Shown: piece after piece, positions 1 through 6,748 of the stretch | How positions within the stretch are numbered: position 1 is the first letter of the stretch | Layout: each line of letters starts with the position of its first letter | Assembly (NCBI GenBank): GCA_002347925.1 | Contig: DDYL01000113.1 | Location: 1 to 8,165, forward strand | Length of the DNA: 8,165 nt | Direction: 5' to 3' | Origin: Chloroflexi bacterium UBA2235 | GTDB lineage: Bacteria > Chloroflexota > UBA11872 > UBA12225 | Notes under the pieces: model-generated | The model's input: only the letters and a program-made list of their open reading frames with translations | Told to the model about the DNA's origin: nothing | Databases searched by the model: none | Made by a program: the position numbers and the translations under genes

Positions 1-1979
1 TCACCCCCGTGCCGGTTCCTCCACAGTTGCCCGCCCGTACCTGCCACAACATACGTGGATGGGTCGAGTGCGCCCAATAGCGGGTGAGAATCGGAATCAC
101 TGCTGAATATGGTCAGCGATCGAGACGCGCGCGTGGCCGCGACGTAGAGGACGCGGCGAGCGTCGTCGCTAAGCGCGTTGTCCTGCCACGTAATCGGATC
201 CCTGGATCGGTCCGGGCACGCAGGCATCAGGAGGAATACCGTCGGGAAATCGAGCCCCTTGGAGCGACGCATTGTCATGAGTTTGACGTTTGGTGCGCCA
301 AGCAGCATTTCTGTCCGGCCGTCGACAATCGTTGAGGCGACCATCCGGTTCGTCAGGCGCTTGGAAATCTCGATGCCGACCGCGTCTCCGAGGTAGGTGA
401 TCCCGATGAGACCTGGGTTCATCTGACTTGCAGTCTCAACGACCGCATCGATCAGCGCGTTCATCGCGTCTCCAGGCGATTTCTCGATGACCAGTTTCGG
501 CGCTGGTCCGGGTCGGTCCGGATCGATATCCGCCTCGGCAACGTCGTCGCGGGCCTGATCGACAACGCGCCATGCCTTCGCGAGATTCCAGATTTGCTGA
601 GTAGTGCGGTAATCCTTGGTGATCCATCGTCGGGTCGTCACGGTTGGAGCAATGGCATCCCGAATCGCTCTGAACGGCCGGGTGTACAGGCGTTGGACTG
701 GGTCACCGAATGCGAACAGGCCGGCCCCGGTCTGTGGCAAGTGCCGACGACACAGATCGATAATCGCCGGGGTTGCGTCCTGGACCTCATCAATGATGAT
801 TTCCTGATAGAGGCCAACTGGATTGGGTGAGGAAATCACTGAGTCCAAGGCAAGACGGGGCAGGTCGTCCCAGTCGGCGATACCGTTGTCGCTGAGTTCC
901 GCCCGGACCATCTCCCAGACTGACCAGATTACGTGACGTGCTTTCTCCCCAAGACTTCCGCCGCGCCATCCACGGTCGATTTCCAGGTAATCCTCGAGAA
1001 GCGTCACGTTTGACTGTTTGATGACTGCTGAAATCTCTTCGTGTATGAACCGCCCGTTGCGTCCGCCAAGAGCGGACTTCTGCTCGCTCGGCAGCCCCCC
1101 GAAGTGCCTGTAGGTCAGTTGGCGCAGGGAGTCCTGGGTGGGGCCGTTCAATGTGCCCGGGAGTAACGGGATTTTGCGTTCCGAGTTTGCCATCACACGC
1201 TCACACCAGTCATGCATCGTCATGATTTCGATGTGAGGCGGAAGAGGACCGTTAGCGAGCGCCTCGGCCATTTGCCTGACCGCCTGGGCAAGCGGACGGT
1301 TGAAGCACAAGTAGAGTAGTGGTTGGGCGGTCTTCTCAGTTGCACGCCGCACAAGACGATGGACTGCTATGACGGTTTTCCCCGTCCCCGGACCGCCGAG
1401 GACCAGAAACGGTGTTGCGGGGTTCATGTCGACCAAGTCGCGCTGACGCTCGTCGAGGCTCGTGAAGTACGTGTCAACTCCACGATCCATCATGTGCCGG
1501 AATTGGGTCAAACTGTCAATCGCTCGGACAACGTCGGCCTCGCTAGGGACCCCGACTTGTCCGATGAGCTGGTCCACTGACCCGTGACGGGGCACATCGG
1601 CGACTTCCGAGAGGACTGATTCGGCCCTGCTCGCGTGTTCGTCCGTCCAGCGATAGGCTGCCTGATGATGATCGACGTGGACCAGCGCGATTTCCGTCTG
1701 CTTGACGGGCACAAGGATGAGGCGAGCCTCTCCGTCGACGCGCACTGACCAGAAGGACCGGCTCTTCCCTCCCCCGAGTTTCTCGAGGTTCAGTCCTGGT
1801 GACCTGTGGTTGGTGAAGAGGCGGTCAACGCAGGCGTCAATGCTTTGGAGCAGGCGGGTATTCCTACTGTGGCGCCCGAGCGACTTTGCGAACGACGGAG
1901 TTGCCCAGATCCGCCTGACGTTCGTTATTGGAAGCTCGCCTGAATCACGTGCGCGTGGCGTCATGTTGGTTACAGTCAT
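1..1979 (-). CDS. UvrD/Rep-family SF1 helicase with an N-terminal RelE-like domain (3' end cut by window edge)
   Basis: ATP-dependent DNA (or RNA) helicase of superfamily I. The frame is open for 659 codons from ATG 1979 to the left edge; the tca at 1-3 is out of frame, so the stop lies outside. Residues about 21-112 resemble a RelE/ParE toxin fold: a helical start, then a PGLN segment (61-64), the strand WSVRV (77-81) and an H-x4-Y-x-W ending near 105-111, as in RelE-like domains placed before helicases. The helicase core has Walker A GGPGTGKT (195-202), Walker B IIIDEVQD (D397, E398), GDPVQ (425-429), motif IV DYR (456-458), motif V SKGLDF (573-578) and motif VI ATRAS (T616, R617). All catalytic motifs are intact, so the ATPase should work. 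ATG 1964 is an alternative start; neither has a clear ribosome site. A promoter lies just upstream. The helicase call is firm; the toxin-like fold is a pattern match, and its activity is unknown. Confidence 0.93.
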   Translation of the reverse strand, partial: MTVTNMTPRARDSGELPITNVRRIWATPSFAKSLGRHSRNTRLLQSIDACVDRLFTNHRSPGLNLEKLGGGKSRSFWSVRVDGEARLILVPVKQTEIALVHVDHHQAAYRWTDEHASRAESVLSEVADVPRHGSVDQLIGQVGVPSEADVVRAIDSLTQFRHMMDRGVDTYFTSLDERQRDLVDMNPATPFLVLGGPGTGKTVIAVHRLVRRATEKTAQPLLYLCFNRPLAQAVRQMAEALANGPLPPHIEIMTMHDWCERVMANSERKIPLLPGTLNGPTQDSLRQLTYRHFGGLPSEQKSALGGRNGRFIHEEISAVIKQSNVTLLEDYLEIDRGWRGGSLGEKARHVIWSVWEMVRAELSDNGIADWDDLPRLALDSVISSPNPVGLYQEIIIDEVQDATPAIIDLCRRHLPQTGAGLFAFGDPVQRLYTRPFRAIRDAIAPTVTTRRWITKDYRTTQQIWNLAKAWRVVDQARDDVAEADIDPDRPGPAPKLVIEKSPGDAMNALIDAVVETASQMNPGLIGITYLGDAVGIEISKRLTNRMVASTIVDGRTEMLLGAPNVKLMTMRRSKGLDFPTVFLLMPACPDRSRDPITWQDNALSDDARRVLYVAATRASRSLTIFSSDSDSHPLLGALDPSTYVVAGTGGQLWRNRHGG

Positions 1980-2023
1980 CTCGTGGCGCACCGGTTTGAT
2001 CTGACGGTGCAGCAACGTTGTTA

Positions 2024-2051
2024 ATCATAACGTGCGAAGTTGTGATATCAA
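2024..2051 (-). promoter_or_regulatory. Sigma70-like promoter of the helicase gene
   Basis: On the minus strand, TTGATA (2051-2046, one mismatch to TTGACA) and TATGAT (2029-2024, one mismatch to TATAAT) are separated by 16 bases. Transcription would begin near 2017, leaving a leader of roughly 37 bases before ATG 1979. The -10 box sits inside a short dyad, GTTA-ATCA-TAAC (2020-2031), which could be a binding site. A weaker plus-strand pair, TTGTTA (2018-2023) and TGTGAT (2041-2046) with 17 bases between, overlaps it and might drive the divergent synthase gene. Box quality is seen in the sequence; promoter activity is inferred. Confidence 0.55.
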
Positions 2052-2130
2052 ACTTGTTGTGCATCCGATTCGACCCGACACCGATCGATCACAGTGGCGG
2101 AAGGTGTCGACGGGGCGTGATCATGAACCA

Positions 2131-3165
2131 ATGATCAAGAGTGACGGGTCAAGTTCTGTCGGGGGACTGGGAGAAGGGGCGTCCGTAGATGCAATTCGGC
2201 ATCTGACATGCACGGTTCCGCTGATGGGAACCGACGGCAGGCACCCTGTCTGGCGAGTTGGTTCGGTCCTGCGCCACATCCTCGGTTTGTCCCAACCAGA
2301 GAGAGCGCGGGCATGGCGCGAAGGGATTGTCGCGGTCAATGACGTCCCAGTTCATGTGCAACATCGGCATTGCATTCCAGGGGACATTGTCTCTGTCGCT
2401 TTTCCCGACATCGCTTCCACCGTCATTCCTGAGCCGGGACTGAGCCTCGAAGTCATTTATGAGGATCAGTATCTTCTCGCAGTCGCTAAGCCGGCGGGCC
2501 AACTCTCTCATCCGGCCCGCAGTGAACAGACAGGCACGATTGCAAATGCCGTGGCAGCGCGATACCGTCGGCATGGGAGTTCACCCGACGCCGTCCGGCC
2601 GATCCATCGGATTGACCGGGACACCTCCGGGGTCCTCGTGTTTGCGCGAGACAGCCGTACGGCGAGGCTTTTGTCGCGCCATCGGGACCGCTCACCACTC
2701 GAGCGCGATTACTTGGCAGTCGTATCTGGCAACTTGACGGCGTCCGGGGTGATTGCGGGGTGGATGGGGCCGGAAACGGGCCACCTGACGAGGCAACGGA
2801 TGATCGACGAGGCAGAGGTCAAGTTGGCGCCAACCCATTCGCCGACGGGTAATCCGTTGCCGAAGATAGCGGGGTGGAGTGAGACTGCATTCCGAACGGT
2901 TGCGCGAGGGCCCTCGGCCAGTTTGGTCGCACTGCGCCCACGATCAGGGCGCACCCATCAATTGCGCCTTCACCTTGCATCCATCGGGCATCCGATCATC
3001 TGTGATGGCCTCTATGGGGGCGTGGATGGATTTGGCATGGATAGACAGGCGCTACATGCGTGGAGGGTGACCTTTCGCCACCCTGAAACTCAAGTGCGGA
3101 TCGAACTAGTTGCTCCGCTACCGATTGATGTTCGGCGCGCAATAGCTGAAGCGCTGCGCAACTGA
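2131..3165 (+). CDS. RluA-family RNA pseudouridine synthase with N-terminal S4 domain
   Basis: Converts specific uridines in rRNA or tRNA to pseudouridine. Numbered from ATG 2131 (344 residues), an S4-type RNA-binding domain spans about 42-88 (GSVLRHILGLS then EGIVAVND). The catalytic domain follows, with VAKPAG (K120), the family signature HRIDRDTSG containing the catalytic Asp162, and GRTHQLRLHL (273-282) followed by GHPIICDGLYGG. Family members are usually about 300-330 residues, so this is full length. The frame stays open back to a GTG at 2032, but that start lies within the divergent promoter region and adds residues that do not look like a domain. ATG 2131 or ATG 2224 is more likely; no start has a good ribosome site. 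The target RNA position (RluA, RluC or RluD type) cannot be told from the sequence. A 132-base gap precedes the next gene. Confidence 0.88.
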   Translation: MIKSDGSSSVGGLGEGASVDAIRHLTCTVPLMGTDGRHPVWRVGSVLRHILGLSQPERARAWREGIVAVNDVPVHVQHRHCIPGDIVSVAFPDIASTVIPEPGLSLEVIYEDQYLLAVAKPAGQLSHPARSEQTGTIANAVAARYRRHGSSPDAVRPIHRIDRDTSGVLVFARDSRTARLLSRHRDRSPLERDYLAVVSGNLTASGVIAGWMGPETGHLTRQRMIDEAEVKLAPTHSPTGNPLPKIAGWSETAFRTVARGPSASLVALRPRSGRTHQLRLHLASIGHPIICDGLYGGVDGFGMDRQALHAWRVTFRHPETQVRIELVAPLPIDVRRAIAEALRN

Positions 3166-3297
3166 CCCCTTGGTGGCCCGAACTTCGCAATTCGGCAGTG
3201 AGGTCGGAAGTTGTTGGTTTGGCACAGTTCTCCGCATCGGGATGACGCGTCGACGCGAAACGCTTGGGTTCTTTCCGAGACTGAAAGGAAGGTCACG

Positions 3298-3795
3298 TTG
3301 GCGTACCGCGAAATCGTAACGATGCATCCGAATGGGATGCGCGTGCAAGCGGCACTTGAGGCGCGAGGTGTTCGCACCCGGATTGTCGAGACCCTCGAGG
3401 GTTCACCTACGGCGGTAACGGCAGCGGCACAGCTTGACATTGAGGTCGGACAGGTTGCGAATTCCCTGTTGTTCGAGGCAGATGGCAAACCGTTGCTCGT
3501 GATCACTTCCGGGCAACACCGCGCAGACCTGGCACGGATTGCTGCCTTTGTCGGGGCAAGAATTGTGAGACGCCCCGGTGCAGAGTTTGTTCGGGAACAC
3601 ACTGGACAGCCGATCGGCGGTGTGGCGCCACTTGGTCACCCTATTCCGATCAGGACGATCGTTGATCTCCATCTGGCGACATGGGACGTTGTGTGGGCGG
3701 CCGGTGGACATCCACATTATGTCTATCCAACATCATTCGCAGAGTTGATAGAGGTAACAAATGGCCTCCCATTCGACGTTGGGCTGAGGGAATAG
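3298..3795 (+). CDS. YbaK/EbsC-type aminoacyl-tRNA deacylase
   Basis: A free-standing editing protein of the YbaK/ProX/prolyl-tRNA synthetase insertion-domain family, which hydrolyses mischarged tRNAs such as Cys- or Ala-tRNA(Pro). The 165 residues match the family's usual single-domain length. Visible family features are an N-terminal helix with GMRVQAALEARGV, the VANSLLF strand (53-59), LLVITSGQHRADL, an IGGVAPLGHP loop and the C-terminal GGHPHYVYPTSFAEL. The residue before SLLF is Asn55, where classical YbaK proteins have a conserved Lys, so the substrate may differ. The TTG at 3298 is chosen because AAGGAAGG (3285-3292) lies five bases upstream. An upstream TTG at 3211 and the ATG at 3322 lack such a site. 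The gene lies 49 bases before the transporter on the same strand. The family call is firm; tRNA specificity is unknown. Confidence 0.87.
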   Translation: MAYREIVTMHPNGMRVQAALEARGVRTRIVETLEGSPTAVTAAAQLDIEVGQVANSLLFEADGKPLLVITSGQHRADLARIAAFVGARIVRRPGAEFVREHTGQPIGGVAPLGHPIPIRTIVDLHLATWDVVWAAGGHPHYVYPTSFAELIEVTNGLPFDVGLRE

Positions 3796-3844
3796 TTCGC
3801 TTGCTCCGTCATGCCCATCTCCGGGTGTCAAATGGATCTTGCGG

Positions 3845-4723
3845 ATGAACGCTCGCCAGGTCGGCTACTACGTGGCCCTTGCGTTGATCTGGGGCGTCTC
3901 CTTCACCCTTATCGTTCGGGTTGTGGCGGTCTTTGGGTGGGTCGGTGCGGTCTCGCTCCGGGCGTTTGCGGCCTGCGTGATCCTCGGCGTTCTGGCGTTT
4001 GCCACAAGACGCAAGTTGGATTTCGGAGGAGCGTGGCGTCCCCTCGCCATTGTTGGATCGACGACCGTGGCTGGTCAACTCCTCGGGCTTTCGTACGCGG
4101 CGCCTCGGATCGGCACGGCGATGGCCGCGATCATCGTGGGAACAATCCCGCTCTTCTCAATGGTGATCGGTCAGGCTTGGGGTATCGAGAAATTCACCGG
4201 ACACGGACGGATCGGGCTTGTTCTGGGAATTGGTGGGATCGTGCTGCTCGTCGGATTTCCGTCGGTCCCTTTCACTTCAGAGTTCGCCATGGGCTGTGCG
4301 GCGTCGCTATTCGGGTCCTTATCGGCTGCAATTGGCAGCAATGTGGCGCGTCATTCTCTGCAGACCGTGGGGTCCTGGGAGCAGACGATCGGCGCATTCC
4401 TGTTCGGCGGGATCGTGGCGTTCCCGATGCTCCTGATGGTGCCGGTACCCGTTACCCCTACCCTCTCAGAAGTTGGGGAACTCTTCCTCCTGGCAGGACT
4501 TTGCAGTTGCCTCACGTACATCATGTATTTCCGGCTCGTTGCTGAGGTCGGCGCGACAATCGCGATCAGCGTCGAGTTCGCGGTCACCCTGGTGGCTGTT
4601 GCGATTGGATCGTTGCTCCTGGGCGAACGGCTGACGACCGCACAGCTCATTGGCGGGGCCACGATTTCAGCTGGGTGCGCGCTCGTTCTGAACATCGTCC
4701 CGGTACGCTGGGGGCGACGGTGA
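3845..4723 (+). CDS. EamA/DMT-superfamily membrane transporter
   Basis: Inner-membrane permease of the drug/metabolite transporter superfamily, a group that exports or imports small metabolites and amino acids. The protein has 292 residues, the normal length for two tandem EamA repeats (roughly 7-135 and 148-285) with about ten hydrophobic helices. The first helix carries the typical ALIWGVSF pattern. The second repeat ends with LLLGERLTTAQLIGGATISAG, close to the family's usual L-x-E-x-L-T-x-x-Q-x-x-G ending, and a short basic tail follows. ATG 3845 is preferred to the in-frame TTG at 3839, although neither has a strong ribosome site. Another overlapping open frame (3811-4545) is rich in Arg, Gly and Cys and is only a shadow. 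The substrate cannot be predicted; position between the deacylase and the PLP enzyme hints at amino-acid-related export but proves nothing. Confidence 0.9.
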   Translation: MNARQVGYYVALALIWGVSFTLIVRVVAVFGWVGAVSLRAFAACVILGVLAFATRRKLDFGGAWRPLAIVGSTTVAGQLLGLSYAAPRIGTAMAAIIVGTIPLFSMVIGQAWGIEKFTGHGRIGLVLGIGGIVLLVGFPSVPFTSEFAMGCAASLFGSLSAAIGSNVARHSLQTVGSWEQTIGAFLFGGIVAFPMLLMVPVPVTPTLSEVGELFLLAGLCSCLTYIMYFRLVAEVGATIAISVEFAVTLVAVAIGSLLLGERLTTAQLIGGATISAGCALVLNIVPVRWGRR

Positions 4724-4752
4724 ATACCGCCGGAGGAACACTTCCGTACAGT

Positions 4753-4794
4753 ATGGAGGCGACTTCCCGAGACCGGGATCCGTGGGTGAAATGA
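4753..4794 (+). other. Possible 13-codon leader ORF overlapping the next gene's start
   Basis: ATG 4753 opens a 13-codon frame whose TGA (4792-4794) overlaps ATG 4791 of the downstream enzyme in an ATGATG arrangement. That geometry is typical of translational coupling. It has no good ribosome site: GGAGG at 4732-4736 is 16 bases away. The overlap may be chance. Confidence 0.2.
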
Positions 4795-6002
4795 TGACCT
4801 TCGACATTACAAATTTGCGAGCGCAGTTCCCATCGCTCACTTCTGGCATTGCCCACTTTGATGGGCCTGGAGGCACCCAGACGCCGCGTCAGGTGGGCGA
4901 AGCAATTGCGTCCACCTTGACGGGTCCGCTTTCGAACCGTGGCCGTGCGGTCCTGTCGGAACGGAATGCTGACGACGCCGTCATCGCCTTCCGGCAGGCT
5001 TTCGGAGACTTCCTCGGGATTGACCCACGGGGCATTGTCTACGGGCGCAGTGCCACGCAGATCGTCTATGACTTCTCGCGCAACCTCGCGAAGGGGTGGG
5101 GTCCGGGCGACGAAGTGATCGTCTCGCGCCTCGATCACGACTCCAATATCCGGCCGTGGATACAAGCCGCCGAGGCAGTCGACGCAAAGGTGCGGTGGCT
5201 TGAGTTTGATCCGGAGACCGGTGAGGTCGACATGGCGTCCCTCGATTCGATGCTTGGTCCACAAACGCGAATCGTCGCAATCACTGGGGCATCGAACCTG
5301 ATTGGCACCAAGCCGGCGGTTCGGGCGGTTGCCGATGCGTCGCACGCCGCTGGTGCTTTGACCTGGGTGGATGGTGTCCATCATGCGGCGCATGAATTCG
5401 TCGACATGACCGAACTCGGGGCAGACTTCTACGTCTGTTCACCGTACAAGTTTCTTGGTCCACATTGCGGAGTGCTCGGGGCAGCTCCCGCACTTTTGGA
5501 AACAATCGCACCTGACAAGCTGCTTCCAGCGACGAACGTCGTTCCAGAGCGATTTGAATTCGGCACCCTGCCGTACGAGATGATGGCCGGTGCGACTGCA
5601 GCGGTTGACTTCATCTCTGCGATTGCACCGGGACTTGCGGTCGCGCGACGGGACCGCTTGCGTGCGTCATATTTGGCGATTCACTCGCACGAGACACGCT
5701 TGCGGAACCGGATTGAGACTGCGTTGGCCGAGCTTGGTGAGTGGTACGAGATGCATTCACGCGCTGCCGACCGAACCCCGACGCTGCTTGCAACGGTCTC
5801 GGGTGGGCGGTCGGCTGAGGCGTCCCGCTTCCTTGCATCCCGCGATGTGCAGGCACCGGCGGGCTCCTTCTATGCCTACGAGGCGTTCATGCATCTCGGC
5901 ACCGGGGATACCCACGGTCTGCGCATGGGCCTTGCGCCGTACAACAACGATGATGACGTAGACCGCCTGATCGATGGCCTGCGGGACTTTGTCGGCGCGT
6001 GA
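4791..6002 (+). CDS. PLP-dependent cysteine desulfurase-like protein (class V aminotransferase fold)
   Basis: A pyridoxal-phosphate enzyme of the aminotransferase class V fold, closest in style to the 'cysteine desulfurase-like' VC1184/TIGR01976 group. The protein has 403 residues, normal for that group. It opens with FPSL and FDGPGGTQTP, followed by GRSATQ for phosphate contact, WVDGVHHAAH (Asp194 to bind the pyridine nitrogen, His197 to stack on the ring) and SPYKFLGPHCG with Lys220 as the Schiff-base lysine. The C-terminal RMGLAPYNNDDDVDRL holds the usual substrate-binding Arg. The loop where SufS-type desulfurases keep the persulfide Cys reads QAPAGSFYAYE with no Cys. The only two cysteines, 216 and 226, flank Lys220. 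Sulfur transfer by the classical route is therefore doubtful. GTG 4782 and ATG 4794 are alternative starts. A hairpin follows 11 bases after the stop. Confidence 0.88.
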   Translation: MMTFDITNLRAQFPSLTSGIAHFDGPGGTQTPRQVGEAIASTLTGPLSNRGRAVLSERNADDAVIAFRQAFGDFLGIDPRGIVYGRSATQIVYDFSRNLAKGWGPGDEVIVSRLDHDSNIRPWIQAAEAVDAKVRWLEFDPETGEVDMASLDSMLGPQTRIVAITGASNLIGTKPAVRAVADASHAAGALTWVDGVHHAAHEFVDMTELGADFYVCSPYKFLGPHCGVLGAAPALLETIAPDKLLPATNVVPERFEFGTLPYEMMAGATAAVDFISAIAPGLAVARRDRLRASYLAIHSHETRLRNRIETALAELGEWYEMHSRAADRTPTLLATVSGGRSAEASRFLASRDVQAPAGSFYAYEAFMHLGTGDTHGLRMGLAPYNNDDDVDRLIDGLRDFVGA

Positions 6003-6007
6003 CTGAA

Positions 6008-6071
6008 ATGGGTGGGGCGGTCAGGCGAAAACCGCCTCGTTGATGTGTAAATGATGGGTGGGGTGGTTCAG
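6008..6071 (+). repeat. Imperfect G-rich direct repeat
   Basis: ATGGGTGGGGCGGTCAG at 6008-6024 and ATGGGTGGGGTGGTTCAG at 6054-6071 differ by one substitution and one inserted T, 46 bases apart. The first copy contains the left arm of the hairpin. The repeat lies between the desulfurase-like gene and the TetR remnant and has no obvious function. Confidence 0.4.
6014..6038 (+). terminator. Hairpin after the desulfurase-like gene, candidate terminator
   Basis: GGGGCGGT (6014-6021) pairs with ACCGCCTC (6031-6038) in an eight-pair stem with one G-T pair and a nine-base loop. It starts 11 bases beyond the stop codon at 6000-6002, where a terminator is expected. The bases after the stem (GTTGATGTGT) are only half T, so factor-independent termination would be weak. 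The last gene of the plus-strand run probably ends here. Confidence 0.45.
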
Positions 6072-6091
6072 TCCCAGCCAGTGGCTAACGG

Positions 6092-6748
6092 GTGACCGAC
6101 GCCGGGGAGGGCGCGACTCTCCCAAGTTTAATCCGGGCCGTCTCGGTACGGAAGAGGGCGCTCCATCTGGAAGCCACTCCCAAACCCATGCGAATTCACG
6201 CTCCAGATGTTGGCATGGACCAGATTGCCCGTGCAGCGGGTGTCGCGATCGGAAACCGTTGACGCCACGTTCTCACCAAGTCCGATCGCTGCTCGATGGC
6301 GGAGGGTCGAGTGGCTGAAGCCGACGCAGGTAGTGCTGACAGGGAACGGCACGAACGATGCGGGTCGGCCGGCGATGCGCAACACGATCTTTTGGTCGAG
6401 AACAGGTACCTGACCGCAGGTGCTGCACCCACCGACACCCCCAATCCTCGGCGGCGGATGGTTGTCGCGGGCCACGCACGGATTGTTCGCTCGACGTGTG
6501 ATCGAATCAGCCAGTTTCTAACCCAGCAACTGGGGAACCTGGCTCGCCTGACCGCCGTACCTCGGGCTGACGCATCGTCGGTTCTCGTTCGCCAAGCGGT
6601 CACGTTCCTTGCAAGTGGGCACCACGGCCAGACGCTGGTCGGACTGGTCACGTCTTGGCGACGACTGCCCGTGAGATCATCATTGCCAAACGTGTGGGCG
6701 AGAACCGGCTTGCCGTCGCGAGGATGGTGTTCAATCCCCCGTCAATGA
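6092..6748 (+). pseudogene. Decayed TetR-family transcriptional regulator
   Basis: One plus-strand frame from GTG 6092 reads as a damaged TetR repressor of normal length, about 200-218 codons. Early residues IRAVSVRKRALHLEA match the usual LRADAxRNRxxILEA. Then PDVGMDQIARAAGVAIGN (encoded from about 6206) is a near-perfect helix-turn-helix. At the next codons, where TetR proteins read TLYRHFPTKSDL, this one reads N-R-stop-R-H-V-L-T-K-S-D: TGA at 6260-6262 replaces the conserved Tyr, and Phe and Pro are also lost. The same frame continues to 6748 with faint ligand-domain traces (a PRADA segment, a final LVGLV and RRLPVRSSLP stretch). Damage is mostly by substitution, not frameshift, and is spread over several conserved positions, so a single sequencing error does not explain it. 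It converges on the dehydrogenase, overlapping its 3' end. Neighbouring genes use TGA as a normal stop, which argues against recoding. The original end is uncertain. Confidence 0.72.

Noticed and set aside
1..3. A tca at the extreme left that would read TGA on the minus strand, apparently ending the helicase.
   Set aside because: It is out of frame: helicase codons fall on 3-5, 6-8 and so on, so the gene runs past the edge.
2149..2574. A 141-codon minus-strand frame opposite the pseudouridine synthase.
   Set aside because: It is antisense to the S4 domain and the start of the catalytic domain; no motif is visible.
3177..3195. CCGAA/TTCGG inverted repeat after the synthase gene as a terminator.
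   Set aside because: The arms are only five bases with an eight-base loop and no T tract, so chance is a fair explanation.
3811..4545. A 244-codon plus-strand frame overlapping the transporter.
   Set aside because: Its product is Arg/Gly/Cys-rich without helices, while the other frame gives a clean ten-helix EamA protein.
4647..5393. A 248-codon minus-strand frame opposite the PLP enzyme.
   Set aside because: It is antisense to a gene with intact catalytic motifs and shows no domain of its own.
6260..6262. TGA inside the TetR frame as a selenocysteine or recoded stop.
   Set aside because: It replaces a conserved Tyr among other damaged residues, neighbouring genes use TGA as a stop, and no selenocysteine hairpin logic applies to a TetR protein.
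6128..6475. Minus-strand open frame of 115 codons, and a longer one at 6196-6651.
   Set aside because: Both are antisense to the TetR remnant, and the longer is Arg/Ser/Pro-rich. Neither shows a recognisable motif.
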